A DNA stretch of 64,000 nt from Sinorhizobium americanum (GTDB lineage: Bacteria > Pseudomonadota > Alphaproteobacteria > Rhizobiales > Rhizobiaceae). Below, piece by piece: positions 1 through 7,901 of the stretch. The DNA is taken from contig NZ_LNQC01000080.1 of assembly GCF_001651855.1 (NCBI RefSeq), positions 124,001 through 188,000 of the forward strand, given 5' to 3'. The notes beneath the pieces were generated by a model. The model did not search any database. It saw nothing but the letters and a program-made list of their open reading frames with translations, and was not told where the DNA came from. Position 1 is the stretch's first letter. Every line of letters starts with the position of its first letter. Both the position numbers and the translations under genes were made by a program.

Positions 1-94
1 AAGGCGCGCCGCACATTTGCGCATCGCTGCGTCATCTCCTATATGAAACGCCAACGAAGATGCCCGCGGCGCATCGCCAATCCTCGAGGCTCCC

Positions 95-1201
95 ATGACC
101 GAAACGACCACCCAGAAGCCGATCCCCGTCACCGTGCTCACGGGCTATCTCGGCGCCGGCAAGACGACGCTCCTCAACCGCATCCTCAGCGAAAACCACG
201 GTCGCAAATATGCGGTCATCGTCAACGAATTCGGCGAGATCGGCATCGACAACGACCTGATCGTCGAGTCGGACGAGGAAATCTACGAGATGAACAACGG
301 CTGCGTCTGCTGCACGGTTCGCGGCGACCTGATCCGCGTCGTCGAAGGGCTGATGCGCCGCCCCGGCCGTTTCGATGCGATCATCGTCGAGACCACCGGC
401 CTTGCCGATCCGGTGCCGGTTGCCCAGACCTTCTTCATGGATGACGACGTGCGCGCCAAGACCGAGCTCGACGCCGTCGTTGCGCTTGTCGATGCCAAGC
501 ACCTGCCGCTCCGCCTGAAGGACAGCCGCGAGGCGGAAGACCAGATCGCCTTCGCCGATGTGGTGCTGCTCAACAAGACCGATCTCGTGACGCCCGAAGA
601 ACTGGAGCGCATCGAAGCGACGGTCCGCGTCATCAATCCCTCCGCCCGCATCTACCGGACGCAGCGCTCCGATATCGATCTCGGCAAGGTCCTCGACCAG
701 GGGGCCTTCAATCTCGATAGGGCGCTGGAGAACGATCCGCATTTCCTCGACCAGGACGAGCATGACGATCACGTCTGCGGCCCCGACTGTGATCACGACC
801 ATCACCACCATCACCATCACCATGATCATGACCATCACCACCATGATCATGGCCACGATCATCACCATCACCACGATCATGCCCCGTCGCCGATTCACGA
901 CGTGACGGTGCAGTCGATCTCGTTGCGTGGCGGCGAGATGAATCCGGAGCGCTTCTTCCCCTGGATCCAGAAGATTACCCAGACGGAAGGACCGAACATC
1001 CTTCGCCTCAAGGGCATCATCGCCTTTGCTGGCGACGCCGAGCGCTACGTGGTGCAAGGCGTACACATGATCATCGAGGGCGACCACCAGCGGCCGTGGA
1101 AGGATGGCGAGAAGCGCGAGAGCCGCCTGGTCTTCATCGGCCGCGACCTCGACCGCGAGAAGCTCGAGCGCACCTTCAAGGCCTGCGAAGTGCAGGCATG
1201 A
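95..1201 (+). CDS. COG0523/CobW-family GTPase with His-rich metal-binding tract
   Basis: A 368-residue P-loop GTPase of the G3E family. The Walker A motif GYLGAGKTT lies at residues 17-25, the family metal motif CVCC at 70-73, VETTG near 98-102 and the base-recognition NKTD at 160-163. A CobW C-terminal domain runs from about 270 to the end. Residues 223-262 are almost only His and Asp and would bind Zn, Co or Ni. Members of this family deliver metal to client proteins. The His tract and the lack of any cob gene nearby favour a zinc-type chaperone (YciC/ZNG1-like) over CobW itself. The downstream WD40 gene starts 37 bp later on the same strand, so the two probably share a transcript. I see no clear Zur box in the 94 bp available upstream. 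Family call firm, metal identity inferred. Confidence 0.9.
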   Translation: MTETTTQKPIPVTVLTGYLGAGKTTLLNRILSENHGRKYAVIVNEFGEIGIDNDLIVESDEEIYEMNNGCVCCTVRGDLIRVVEGLMRRPGRFDAIIVETTGLADPVPVAQTFFMDDDVRAKTELDAVVALVDAKHLPLRLKDSREAEDQIAFADVVLLNKTDLVTPEELERIEATVRVINPSARIYRTQRSDIDLGKVLDQGAFNLDRALENDPHFLDQDEHDDHVCGPDCDHDHHHHHHHHDHDHHHHDHGHDHHHHHDHAPSPIHDVTVQSISLRGGEMNPERFFPWIQKITQTEGPNILRLKGIIAFAGDAERYVVQGVHMIIEGDHQRPWKDGEKRESRLVFIGRDLDREKLERTFKACEVQA

Positions 1202-1238
1202 TCCGGGGTAGTGGTAACCAAGAGAGCCTGACCAACTA

Positions 1239-2228
1239 ATGCCGACCGTCGCTCCGCTCGATCTCGAAGGCCACGTCGTCGGCGTCGCCTTTCTGAAGGA
1301 CATTCCCTTTTTCGCCGGGGCCGCCGGCACCATCCACCGCCTCGACCAGGGCCACAAGACGACAGACCTGCACGACGGCCTGCTGTCGCTCGCCTATGAC
1401 GAAGCAACCGATACGCTCTTGACCGGCGGCGAGGACGGCAAGGTGATGCGCGTTGCGCCCGACGGCACGACGAGCCTCGTCGCCGAGACGCCGCGCAAAT
1501 GGATTTCCCAGGTCGCCGCCGGCCCGCAAAAGGCGGTCGCTTATGCTTATGGCAAGACGAGCTATGTCCGCCTTGCCGACGGCACGATGAAGGAATTTTC
1601 AGAAGAACGCACGGTGGAGGGCATCGCCTTCGCCCCGAAGGGCCTGCGCATCGCGGTTGCGCGCTATAATGGCGTGTCGCTGCATTGGGTGGGGATGGCC
1701 GGCCAGCCGATCGACCTTGAATGGAAGGGCGCCCATACCGGCGTCACCTTCTCCCCCGATGGCCGTTTCGTCGTCACCACCATGCAGGAAAATGCGCTTC
1801 ATGGCTGGAAGCTCGATGCCAAGGCAGGGGCCGAGGCGCGCCACATGCGCATGACCGGTTACCCGGCCAAGGTGAAGTCGCTCTCCTGGTCCGCCAAGGG
1901 CAAGTGGCTCGCCTCCGCGGGCGCCCCGGCGGCGATCGTCTGGCCCTTCCAGGGCAAGGACGGGCCGATGGGCAAGGCGCCGCTCGAACTCGGCACCCGC
2001 GGCAACACGATGGTGACGACGGTCGCCTGTCATCCGGCCGAGGATATCGTCGCGATCGGCTACGAGGACGGCATGATCCTTGCCGCCCGTCTCGCCGACA
2101 GCAAGGAAGTGCTGCTGCGCCGCCCCGGCAAGGGCGCGATCACCGCCATGGCCTGGAACCGGACCGGCCGGCAGCTCGCCTTCGGCTCCGCCGCCGGCGA
2201 TTGCGGTGTGGTGGATCTAGCTGGATAG
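1239..2228 (+). CDS. WD40-repeat beta-propeller protein
   Basis: 329 residues with repeated segments typical of WD40 blades, such as 'TGGEDGKVMRV', 'FSPDGRFVVTT', 'SWSAKGKWLASAG' and 'IGYEDGMILAA' spaced about 40 residues apart, suggesting a seven-bladed propeller. There is no signal peptide or membrane segment, so it is cytosolic. WD40 propellers are usually binding platforms without catalysis. It follows the His-rich COG0523 GTPase by 37 bp on the same strand, suggesting it is a partner or client of that metallochaperone; this is inference from position only. Confidence 0.85.
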   Translation: MPTVAPLDLEGHVVGVAFLKDIPFFAGAAGTIHRLDQGHKTTDLHDGLLSLAYDEATDTLLTGGEDGKVMRVAPDGTTSLVAETPRKWISQVAAGPQKAVAYAYGKTSYVRLADGTMKEFSEERTVEGIAFAPKGLRIAVARYNGVSLHWVGMAGQPIDLEWKGAHTGVTFSPDGRFVVTTMQENALHGWKLDAKAGAEARHMRMTGYPAKVKSLSWSAKGKWLASAGAPAAIVWPFQGKDGPMGKAPLELGTRGNTMVTTVACHPAEDIVAIGYEDGMILAARLADSKEVLLRRPGKGAITAMAWNRTGRQLAFGSAAGDCGVVDLAG

Positions 2229-2265
2229 CCGGCGTTTACGCTCGCGATAGCCCCTCACCCTAGGT

Positions 2266-2376
2266 CCTCTCCCCGCACGGGGGAGGGGACGCAAGGCGCA
2301 GCCTCTCTGTTCGAAGGAAGCGGTGCCGCGACCTTCTCCCCGCGTGCGGGGAGAAGGTCGCGGCAGCGGGATGAGC
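2266..2376. repeat. RIME-type intergenic palindromic repeat, copy 1
   Basis: Contains a near-perfect palindrome with 18-bp arms at 2326-2343 and 2346-2363, followed by CGGCAGCGGGATGAG. A second smaller palindrome of CCTCTCCCC/GGGGAGGGG type lies at about 2269-2289. The same core recurs at about 28900 in the same orientation and at about 8960 inverted. It matches the style of rhizobial intergenic mosaic elements. Confidence 0.75.
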
Positions 2377-2397
2377 GGCATGACCCATCACCAACCC

Positions 2398-2844
2398 TCA
2401 CCACTCGAGCTCCAGATGCGGCCTTCCGTTCGACGTCCTCTCGACCGTGCGGCCGTTTTCGTCGACGGTCGCCGTCACCCTGTGGCGGAAGGCCGAGAAG
2501 CTTTCGAAGGTGACGACATCCACCGGCGCGTCGAACCTGAAGGTCAGCCGGTAGTGGCCCGGCTTCGCGGTCAGGGCCTGCGCCGAGAGGATTTCCGCCG
2601 CGAAGGGCTGGCCGAGATAGCTACCCCTCACCCGCGCGCCGAGCATCCATGGATTGAATGGCGGCCGGTTGCCGGCGGCCGCGTGTAGCGTGTTCCAGTC
2701 GCGATAGCCGTATTGCGCGGCAATCAACTCGAGAGATTTCGAATGTCCAATCTGCTCGCCTTCGGCGCAAAGCCGGGTGCGCAGGCGTCTGGCTTGGTCC
2801 TTGAGCGTGTCCAGGGAGGGAAGCGTGCGTGATTCATGCGTCAT
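2398..2844 (-). CDS. glyoxalase-superfamily-like protein (DUF/Glyoxalase_8 type)
   Basis: 148 residues from the ATG at 2844, which has a GGAGAC ribosome site just upstream. The frame is open for 100 more codons upstream, but that part has no family resemblance and no ribosome site. The first ~60 residues resemble the small helical domain with 'LKDQARRLR...HSKSLELIAAQYGYRDWNTL' that rhizobial annotations call glyoxalase-superfamily. The second half (about 70-148) is a beta-rich domain. I see no classical metal ligands of glyoxalase I, so enzymatic function is uncertain. It stands alone, next to a RIME repeat. Confidence 0.7.
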   Translation of the reverse strand: MTHESRTLPSLDTLKDQARRLRTRLCAEGEQIGHSKSLELIAAQYGYRDWNTLHAAAGNRPPFNPWMLGARVRGSYLGQPFAAEILSAQALTAKPGHYRLTFRFDAPVDVVTFESFSAFRHRVTATVDENGRTVERTSNGRPHLELEW

Positions 2845-3119
2845 GACAGGGTCTCCTGCTGCGGCATGCATTTCATCGGATGGGTGCCCGCATTGCCATC
2901 GGTTCGCATGCCTCACGGCGTGACCGAGTCGGAAGAGAGGGACTTTACCAAAGCTTGACGCTCGCGGACGGCTGGGGCCCTCGCCCGCCGCCTCCATAGG
3001 CGAAGCGGTGAATGCTGTCAAATCGTGCCGCACAGCAGGCGCTCGCAGGCCCCACGCAATTCCTCGTTGCAGCGCTTTCGAAGATGTGGAACGACTATGC
3101 GGCGCGAGAGGAGATTTCC

Positions 3120-3752
3120 ATGAACGAGATGACCATCCTTGCATTCGCCGCCGTCGCCTTCATCGGCATCGCAACACCGGGGCCGACCGTGCTCCTGGCG
3201 CTGACCAACGGGTCGCGCTATGGCGTCCGCCGCTCCGGCTACGGCATGTTCGGCGCAGTGCTCTCGGACTTCGTGCTGATCGGCGCCGTGGCGCTAGGCC
3301 TCGGCGCGCTGCTGGCCGCATCCGAATTCTGGTTCTCGGTGGTCAAGTGGGTCGGCGCCGCCTATCTCGCCTTCCTGGGCGTCACGCTGCTGCGCTCCCA
3401 CGGCACGCTCGATATCTCGCAGGAGCCGCAGGGCACCGGAGCCGGAACGCGGCGCGCGATCTTCCTGAAGAGTCTTCTCGTCGCCGTCACCAACCCCAAG
3501 GGCTACCTGTTCTTTTCCGCCTTCCTGCCGCAGTTCATCGACCCCACGCTGCCGCAGGCGCAGCAATACGCCGTGCTGGCCCTCGTCTTCGCCGCGATCG
3601 ATTTCATGGTGATGTTCGGCTATGCGCTGCTTGGTTCCCAAGCCGTGCGCTTCCTGAAGCGCTCCGGCGCGGTCTGGCTGGATCGCGTCTGCGGTGGCGC
3701 GCTGCTGGCGCTTGCCGGTTCGCTGGCATTCTATCGTCGCGTCACCACCTGA
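3120..3752 (+). CDS. LysE/RhtB-family amino-acid exporter
   Basis: 210 residues, the usual length for this family, with about six hydrophobic segments. The start at 3120 is chosen because it has GAGAGGAG upstream and gives the family N-terminus (MNEMTILAF...ATPGPTVLLAL), although the frame is open to 3012. 'GIATPGPT' near residue 20 and 'NPKGYLFF' near 120 are conserved LysE features. Members export amino acids or homoserine lactone-like compounds across the inner membrane; the substrate cannot be read from sequence. The gene is a single unit between divergent and convergent neighbours. Confidence 0.88.
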   Translation: MNEMTILAFAAVAFIGIATPGPTVLLALTNGSRYGVRRSGYGMFGAVLSDFVLIGAVALGLGALLAASEFWFSVVKWVGAAYLAFLGVTLLRSHGTLDISQEPQGTGAGTRRAIFLKSLLVAVTNPKGYLFFSAFLPQFIDPTLPQAQQYAVLALVFAAIDFMVMFGYALLGSQAVRFLKRSGAVWLDRVCGGALLALAGSLAFYRRVTT

Positions 3753-3810
3753 CATGGCCTCGCAAAAACGCGACAACGCCCCTGCCTCGCGGCAGGAGCG
3801 CTGTTCGTTG

Positions 3811-3836
3811 TCCGCCTCCGCAGGGTGAGAGGCGGA
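3811..3836. repeat. inverted repeat between convergent genes
   Basis: TCCGCCTC at 3811-3818 pairs with GAGGCGGA at 3829-3836, and a second hairpin (CCTGCC-TCGC-GGCAGG) lies just before at about 3781-3796. These sit between the convergent LysE and GNAT genes and may help end transcription, but there is no U-tract in the right place on either strand. Confidence 0.4.
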
Positions 3837-3840
3837 AAAA

Positions 3841-4431
3841 TCAGGCGGCGCGCTTGACCGGCGGCAGAGCGAGCTTGCGGCCGCTGGCGACGAGCATGCC
3901 GGCGGCCCCTTCCAGCCAGCCCTCTTTCAGCTCGAGCGCCAGGAACCGGTCGCGTTCGAACGGACCGGGCATGACGAGGTGCTGCGTCCGCTCGGTGAAG
4001 AAGCCGAAGCGCTCGTAGTAGGCCGCGTCGCCGACGAGCAGGATCGCGCCATGGCCGCGGCTCTTGGCTTCCTGGATTGCCGCCCGCATCAGCATGCCGC
4101 CGATGCCCTTGCCCTCATAGGCCGGATCGACGGCAAGGGGGCCGAGGAGCAGCGCCGGCACGACGTTGCCCTCCCGGTTGACGCCGGCCTCGACGTTCCA
4201 GAGACGCACGGTGCCGATGACGTGGCCGTCGGCGTCGCGGGCGACCAGGGCGAGCCCCTCGGCCGGCACGCGGCCGCGACGCAGCTTCTCCGACGACTTC
4301 CTGCGGCGGCCGGGCCCCATGGCCCGGTCGAGCAGGTTTTCACGCGCGACGACGTCGCCCGGGTTTTCGGAGTCGATTACAAAGGTGGACGGCGCGAAGA
4401 ACGCGCGCAGGGTGTCAACAACAGCGGCCAT
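3841..4431 (-). CDS. GNAT-family N-acetyltransferase (YhbS-like)
   Basis: 196 residues. The acetyl-CoA binding region is visible as 'LLLGPLAVDPAYEGKGIGGMLMRAAIQEAKSRG' (motif A, Q/RxxGxG/A form KGIGGM at about residues 115-120), followed by 'LVGDAAYYERFGF', a signature of the YhbS/COG3153 subgroup. These enzymes acetylate small molecules or protein amino groups; the substrate is unknown here. The gene lies 86 bp before the decarboxylase start on the same strand side and is convergent with LysE. It is followed by inverted repeats rather than a clear terminator. Confidence 0.85.
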   Translation of the reverse strand: MAAVVDTLRAFFAPSTFVIDSENPGDVVARENLLDRAMGPGRRRKSSEKLRRGRVPAEGLALVARDADGHVIGTVRLWNVEAGVNREGNVVPALLLGPLAVDPAYEGKGIGGMLMRAAIQEAKSRGHGAILLVGDAAYYERFGFFTERTQHLVMPGPFERDRFLALELKEGWLEGAAGMLVASGRKLALPPVKRAA

Positions 4432-4517
4432 CGGGGCCTCCCGTCATCAAAACCGCTTCAGGCGGACCAAGGATGATTGTGAAGTCGCCGCTCCCGCTGA
4501 AGCGGGAGCGAGCAGGA

Positions 4518-5651
4518 TCAGATCACATAGGCCTTCAGCGGCTCGAAGCCATTGAAGGCGACGGCCGAGTAGGTGGTCGTGTAGGCGCCGGTGCCCTCGA
4601 TCAGAACCTCGTCGCCGATCGTCAGCGAGATCGGCAGCGGGTACATGTTCTTCTCATAGAGCACGTCAGCCGAATCGCAGGTCGGGCCGGCCAGCACGCA
4701 TGGCTCCATCGCGTCCGTATCGCGCGCCGTGCGGATCGGATAGCGGATTGCCTCGTCCATGGTCTCGGCGAGACCGCCGAACTTGCCGATGTCGAGGAAG
4801 ACCCAGCGGTGGCTGTCGTTGTCCGACTTCTTCGAGACGAGGACGACCTCCGCCTTGATCACGCCGGCATTGCCGACCATGCCGCGGCCCGGCTCGATGA
4901 TCGTTTCCGGAATGTTGTTGCCGAAGTGCTTCTTCAGCGCACCGAAGATCGCCTGGCCGTAGGCTTCGGCCGACGGCACGTCCCGCAGGTACTTCGTCGG
5001 AAAGCCGCCGCCCATGTTGACCATCTTGAGCTCGATGCCCTGCTTGGCAAGCTGTACGAAGACGCGCTTGGCATCGGCAAGCGCCGCATCCCAGGCGTCG
5101 AGCTTCGTCATCTGCGAGCCGACATGGAACGACACGCCGTAGGAGACGAGGCCGAGCTGATGGGCGTAGACGAGCACGTCGACGGCCATCTGCGGAACGC
5201 AGCCGAACTTGCGCGACAGCGGCCATTCGGCGCCTTCGCCATCGGTCAGCACGCGGCAGAAGACCCGGGCGCCGGGAGCGGCGCGCGCGACCTTCTCGAC
5301 CTCTTCATGGCTATCGACCGCGAAGAGGGTGATCCCGAGGCCGTGAGCGCGGGCAATGTCGCGCTCCTTCTTGATGGTGTTGCCATAAGAAATGCGGCTC
5401 GGGGTCGCACCGGCGTCGAGCGCCATTTCGATTTCGGCGACGGACGCGCAATCGAAGTTGGAGCCGAGACCGGCGAGAAGGCGCAGGATTTCCGGCGCCG
5501 GGTTGGCCTTTACGGCGTAGTAGATGGCGCTATCGGGCAACGCGTGACGGAAAGCCTTGAAATTGTCGCGCACGATGTCGAGGTCGACAACGAGGCAGGG
5601 GCCTTCGGGTCGTCGGGTGTTGAGAAAGTCGATGATGCGTGCGGTGGTCAT
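4518..5651 (-). CDS. odc: ornithine/lysine decarboxylase, eukaryotic (alanine racemase-fold) type
   Basis: 377 residues from the ATG at 5651. The PLP lysine is K48 in YYAVKANP, and the C-terminal active-site cysteine is in GPTCDSADVL, which contributes across the dimer. 'EPGRGMVG' binds the PLP phosphate. This fold-III family converts ornithine (and often lysine) to putrescine (or cadaverine), the first step of polyamine synthesis. The frame extends 93 codons upstream, but that stretch is the structured leader, not protein. S. meliloti is known to carry such an ODC; the choice between ornithine and lysine is not decided by sequence here. Confidence 0.92.
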   Translation of the reverse strand: MTTARIIDFLNTRRPEGPCLVVDLDIVRDNFKAFRHALPDSAIYYAVKANPAPEILRLLAGLGSNFDCASVAEIEMALDAGATPSRISYGNTIKKERDIARAHGLGITLFAVDSHEEVEKVARAAPGARVFCRVLTDGEGAEWPLSRKFGCVPQMAVDVLVYAHQLGLVSYGVSFHVGSQMTKLDAWDAALADAKRVFVQLAKQGIELKMVNMGGGFPTKYLRDVPSAEAYGQAIFGALKKHFGNNIPETIIEPGRGMVGNAGVIKAEVVLVSKKSDNDSHRWVFLDIGKFGGLAETMDEAIRYPIRTARDTDAMEPCVLAGPTCDSADVLYEKNMYPLPISLTIGDEVLIEGTGAYTTTYSAVAFNGFEPLKAYVI

Positions 5652-6053
5652 GGCTGTATTCCCCGATCCATTAGACTCCACAACTGTGGAGGACAAAGGG
5701 CATACGCGCGCTTGCACTGGAACCAGCCGGTGGAGACCCCGGAACCATGCATGCGCTCGATGCGCGAACGATGAATCGAAGCCCGCAAAGGCTAAGATTC
5801 GGCTTTGTCTGCCATGGATTGGAGGGAATAACCCAACCGCACTTCCGGCAATGAAGGTGTGCCTCTTCAGTAACCCCGGCTGTTGGAGAGCCGGCAGACA
5901 CCAGAAAGGCCCGCACCGTCGTTGCTTCAAGATGTCCTCGCATTTCCCGGTTGGCCGGAATAGCGACTGGAGGGGTTAGTTCCAGGTACCTTACCGAGAT
6001 CCTCACCTAATCGAGGGTCGGCGGACACCCACAGGCACGTGCGACTTTGGGCA
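5652..6053 (-). ncRNA. structured mRNA leader of the decarboxylase, speF-motif candidate
   Basis: The 605 bp between the decarboxylase and the divergent LysR gene has no convincing gene. On the minus strand it holds a conserved-looking structured core: GGTGT (5902-5898) pairs with ACACC (5860-5856), enclosing CCGGCT/AGCCGG (5894-5889 with 5881-5876). The Rfam speF element is known upstream of ornithine decarboxylase genes in alphaproteobacteria, and position, length and target fit. I have not matched it against the covariance model, so the class is inferred. Confidence 0.5.
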
Positions 6054-6059
6054 AGGGCG

Positions 6060-6088
6060 TAGGTAAGAAAATTCGCTGTCGTAATCAA
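6060..6088 (-). promoter_or_regulatory. candidate promoter for decarboxylase leader
   Basis: On the minus strand TTGATT (6088-6083) and TACCTA (6065-6060) are separated by 17 bp, giving a start near 6053 and a leader of about 400 nt. This is a pattern match only. Confidence 0.35.
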
Positions 6089-6256
6089 GAGTTTTTTGCC
6101 GCTTCGCCCCTAATTTTTTCTGGACCGAGCCAGAGCGGGCGTGTTCACTTTCGATGAACGATTGCAGCCGCGCCGGTGCGCGCCGGAAAGACACCTCAAA
6201 CCGGGGATTCGGTGGGGCTTTCCGGCTTCCCGCGGGTCAGAAGAGAAAGACGAATC

Positions 6257-7150
6257 ATGGACACCTTGACCCGCATCCGCGCCTTCATCGATGTCGTGGA
6301 CGCGGAGGGCTTTTCGGCGGCCGCCCGGCGCGTCGGCAAATCCAAGGCATTGCTGTCGAAATATGTCCGCGAACTCGAAGACGAGCTCGGCGCCCTGCTC
6401 CTCAACCGGACAACGCGGCAATTCTCGCTGACCGAGGCCGGGCACACCTATTATCGCTCCGCCTCCGAGATCCTCAAGGAGATCGACAATCTCGCCGATC
6501 TCGTCCGCGCCAACAATTCCGATCTGCGCGGACGGCTTCGAATCACCGTGCCGCGAACCTTCGTCGATGCGGAGATCGGCCAATCGCTGATCGACTTCGG
6601 CCGGCAGCACCCGGAACTGTCGCTGGAAATCGTTTCCGACGATCGCTTCATCGACCTCGTCGAGGAGGGCTTCGATGTGGCGATCCGCATCACCCGGCTC
6701 GAGGACTCGACGCTGATCGCTCGCAAGCTCGACGACTTCCAGGTGCTGATCTGCGCCTCGCCGGACTTCATGGCGAAGGCCGGTCCCTTCGCGCATCCGA
6801 GCGAGCTTTCGAAGATACCCTGCATCCTCGACACCAACGGCCGATCCTACTCGAACTGGCGTTTCGTCGAGCCGGACGGGTCGCCGTTCACGGTGCCTGT
6901 GAGCGGTCCGATCGAGGTCAACAGCCCGCTTGCCGCAGCCCGCGCCGCGGTGACCGGCATCGGGATCGCGGTCCTCCCCGACTTCATCGCCCGGCCGAGG
7001 GTGCAGTCTGGCGAGCTCGTGACGCTCTTCGACGACTACCTGCCCAAGGACCGCGGCATCTATGCGATCTATCCCCACCGGCGTTATCTGCCGACGAAGG
7101 TGCGGACATTCGTCGATTTCCTGCATGGCTGGTTCCGCAAGACGCAATGA
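6257..7150 (+). CDS. LysR-family transcriptional regulator
   Basis: 297 residues from the ATG at 6257, the normal LysR length. The N-terminal winged helix-turn-helix covers about residues 1-60 (IRAFIDVVDAEGFSAAARRV...LSKYVRELEDELGALLLNRTTR), and the C-terminal substrate-binding domain covers about 90-295. The subgroup resembles the many DNA-binding regulators with short effectors seen near oxidoreductase genes. It is divergent from the decarboxylase leader and 106 bp before the DUF1007 gene on the same strand, so either could be its target. Confidence 0.9.
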   Translation: MDTLTRIRAFIDVVDAEGFSAAARRVGKSKALLSKYVRELEDELGALLLNRTTRQFSLTEAGHTYYRSASEILKEIDNLADLVRANNSDLRGRLRITVPRTFVDAEIGQSLIDFGRQHPELSLEIVSDDRFIDLVEEGFDVAIRITRLEDSTLIARKLDDFQVLICASPDFMAKAGPFAHPSELSKIPCILDTNGRSYSNWRFVEPDGSPFTVPVSGPIEVNSPLAAARAAVTGIGIAVLPDFIARPRVQSGELVTLFDDYLPKDRGIYAIYPHRRYLPTKVRTFVDFLHGWFRKTQ

Positions 7151-7256
7151 AGACGTCCGGCGCTTTGCCTGGCGAAGTCCCAATTCCGTCCCATTTTCGG
7201 TACATTTCGGGGCGATTCGTACGGTCCGCTTCGACCGAAAAGGAAATCCCGCTCCG

Positions 7257-7901
7257 ATGAACACACAACGCCTCGTCCTGGCCGGCCTTGCGACCCTGCT
7301 GACGCCCGGGCTCGCTGCCGCCCATCCGCATATCTTCGCCGAGGCGCGGCTGGAGATCGTCTCCGACGACCAGGGCAACATTGGCGAGCTGCGCAACGTC
7401 TGGCGCTTCGACGAGCTATTTTCGGCAAGCGTCGTGCTCGATTTCGACAAGAACTCCAATGCCACGCTCGATCCGGAGGAGCTGAAAGAGGTCGGCCAGA
7501 CCGTGCTGGAGTCGCTTTCCGAGTACAACTACTACACGACGATCTTCGACAACGGGAAATCCGTGAAGGTCAATCGGCCTGACAGCATCACCGTCGACTA
7601 CAAGGACAACCAGCTCTTGATGATGTTCGCGGTCAAGCCGGCCGAGGCGATGCCGCTCAAGGGCAAGCTCTCTTTCGGCGTCTACGACCCGACCATGTAC
7701 ACAGCGATGGACTTCCCGACCGACGACGACCTGACCGTCATCGGTGAGAAGATCGAAGCGTGCAAGCATCAGGTGGTGCGGCCGGACCCCGACGAGGTGC
7801 TGGCCGAGAACAAGGACACGCTCACCGACGCCTTCTGGAACGATCCGACCGGGACCGACATGTCGAAACTCTTTGCAACCAGGATCGAGGTCACATGCTG
7901 A
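7257..7901 (+). CDS. DUF1007 periplasmic protein linked to metal export
   Basis: 214 residues with an N-terminal signal peptide ending near LAAAHPHIF. The mature start 'HPHIFAEARLEIV' is the hallmark of DUF1007 and could supply His metal ligands at the new N-terminus. An EF-hand-like stretch 'DKNSNATLDPEEL' lies near residues 62-74. DUF1007 genes usually sit directly before NicO-type nickel/cobalt transporters; here the next gene starts inside this one (7 bp overlap), so the pair is translationally coupled. Likely a periplasmic metal-handling partner; the biochemical role of the family is not established. Confidence 0.85.
   Translation: MNTQRLVLAGLATLLTPGLAAAHPHIFAEARLEIVSDDQGNIGELRNVWRFDELFSASVVLDFDKNSNATLDPEELKEVGQTVLESLSEYNYYTTIFDNGKSVKVNRPDSITVDYKDNQLLMMFAVKPAEAMPLKGKLSFGVYDPTMYTAMDFPTDDDLTVIGEKIEACKHQVVRPDPDEVLAENKDTLTDAFWNDPTGTDMSKLFATRIEVTC

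Noticed and set aside
790-890. Tandem DNA repeat or CRISPR-like array in the CAC/CAT-rich stretch
   Set aside because: It is the coding sequence of the His-rich tract of the GTPase, with no spacers or fixed repeat unit.
4473-5774. 433-codon plus-strand frame opposite the decarboxylase
   Set aside because: Antisense shadow of a high-GC gene; no ribosome site, no family resemblance. The same holds for long frames opposite xylA, phaA and trhO.
6110-7528. 472-codon minus-strand frame over the LysR gene
   Set aside because: Shadow frame; the plus strand has a typical LysR protein with HTH and ribosome site.
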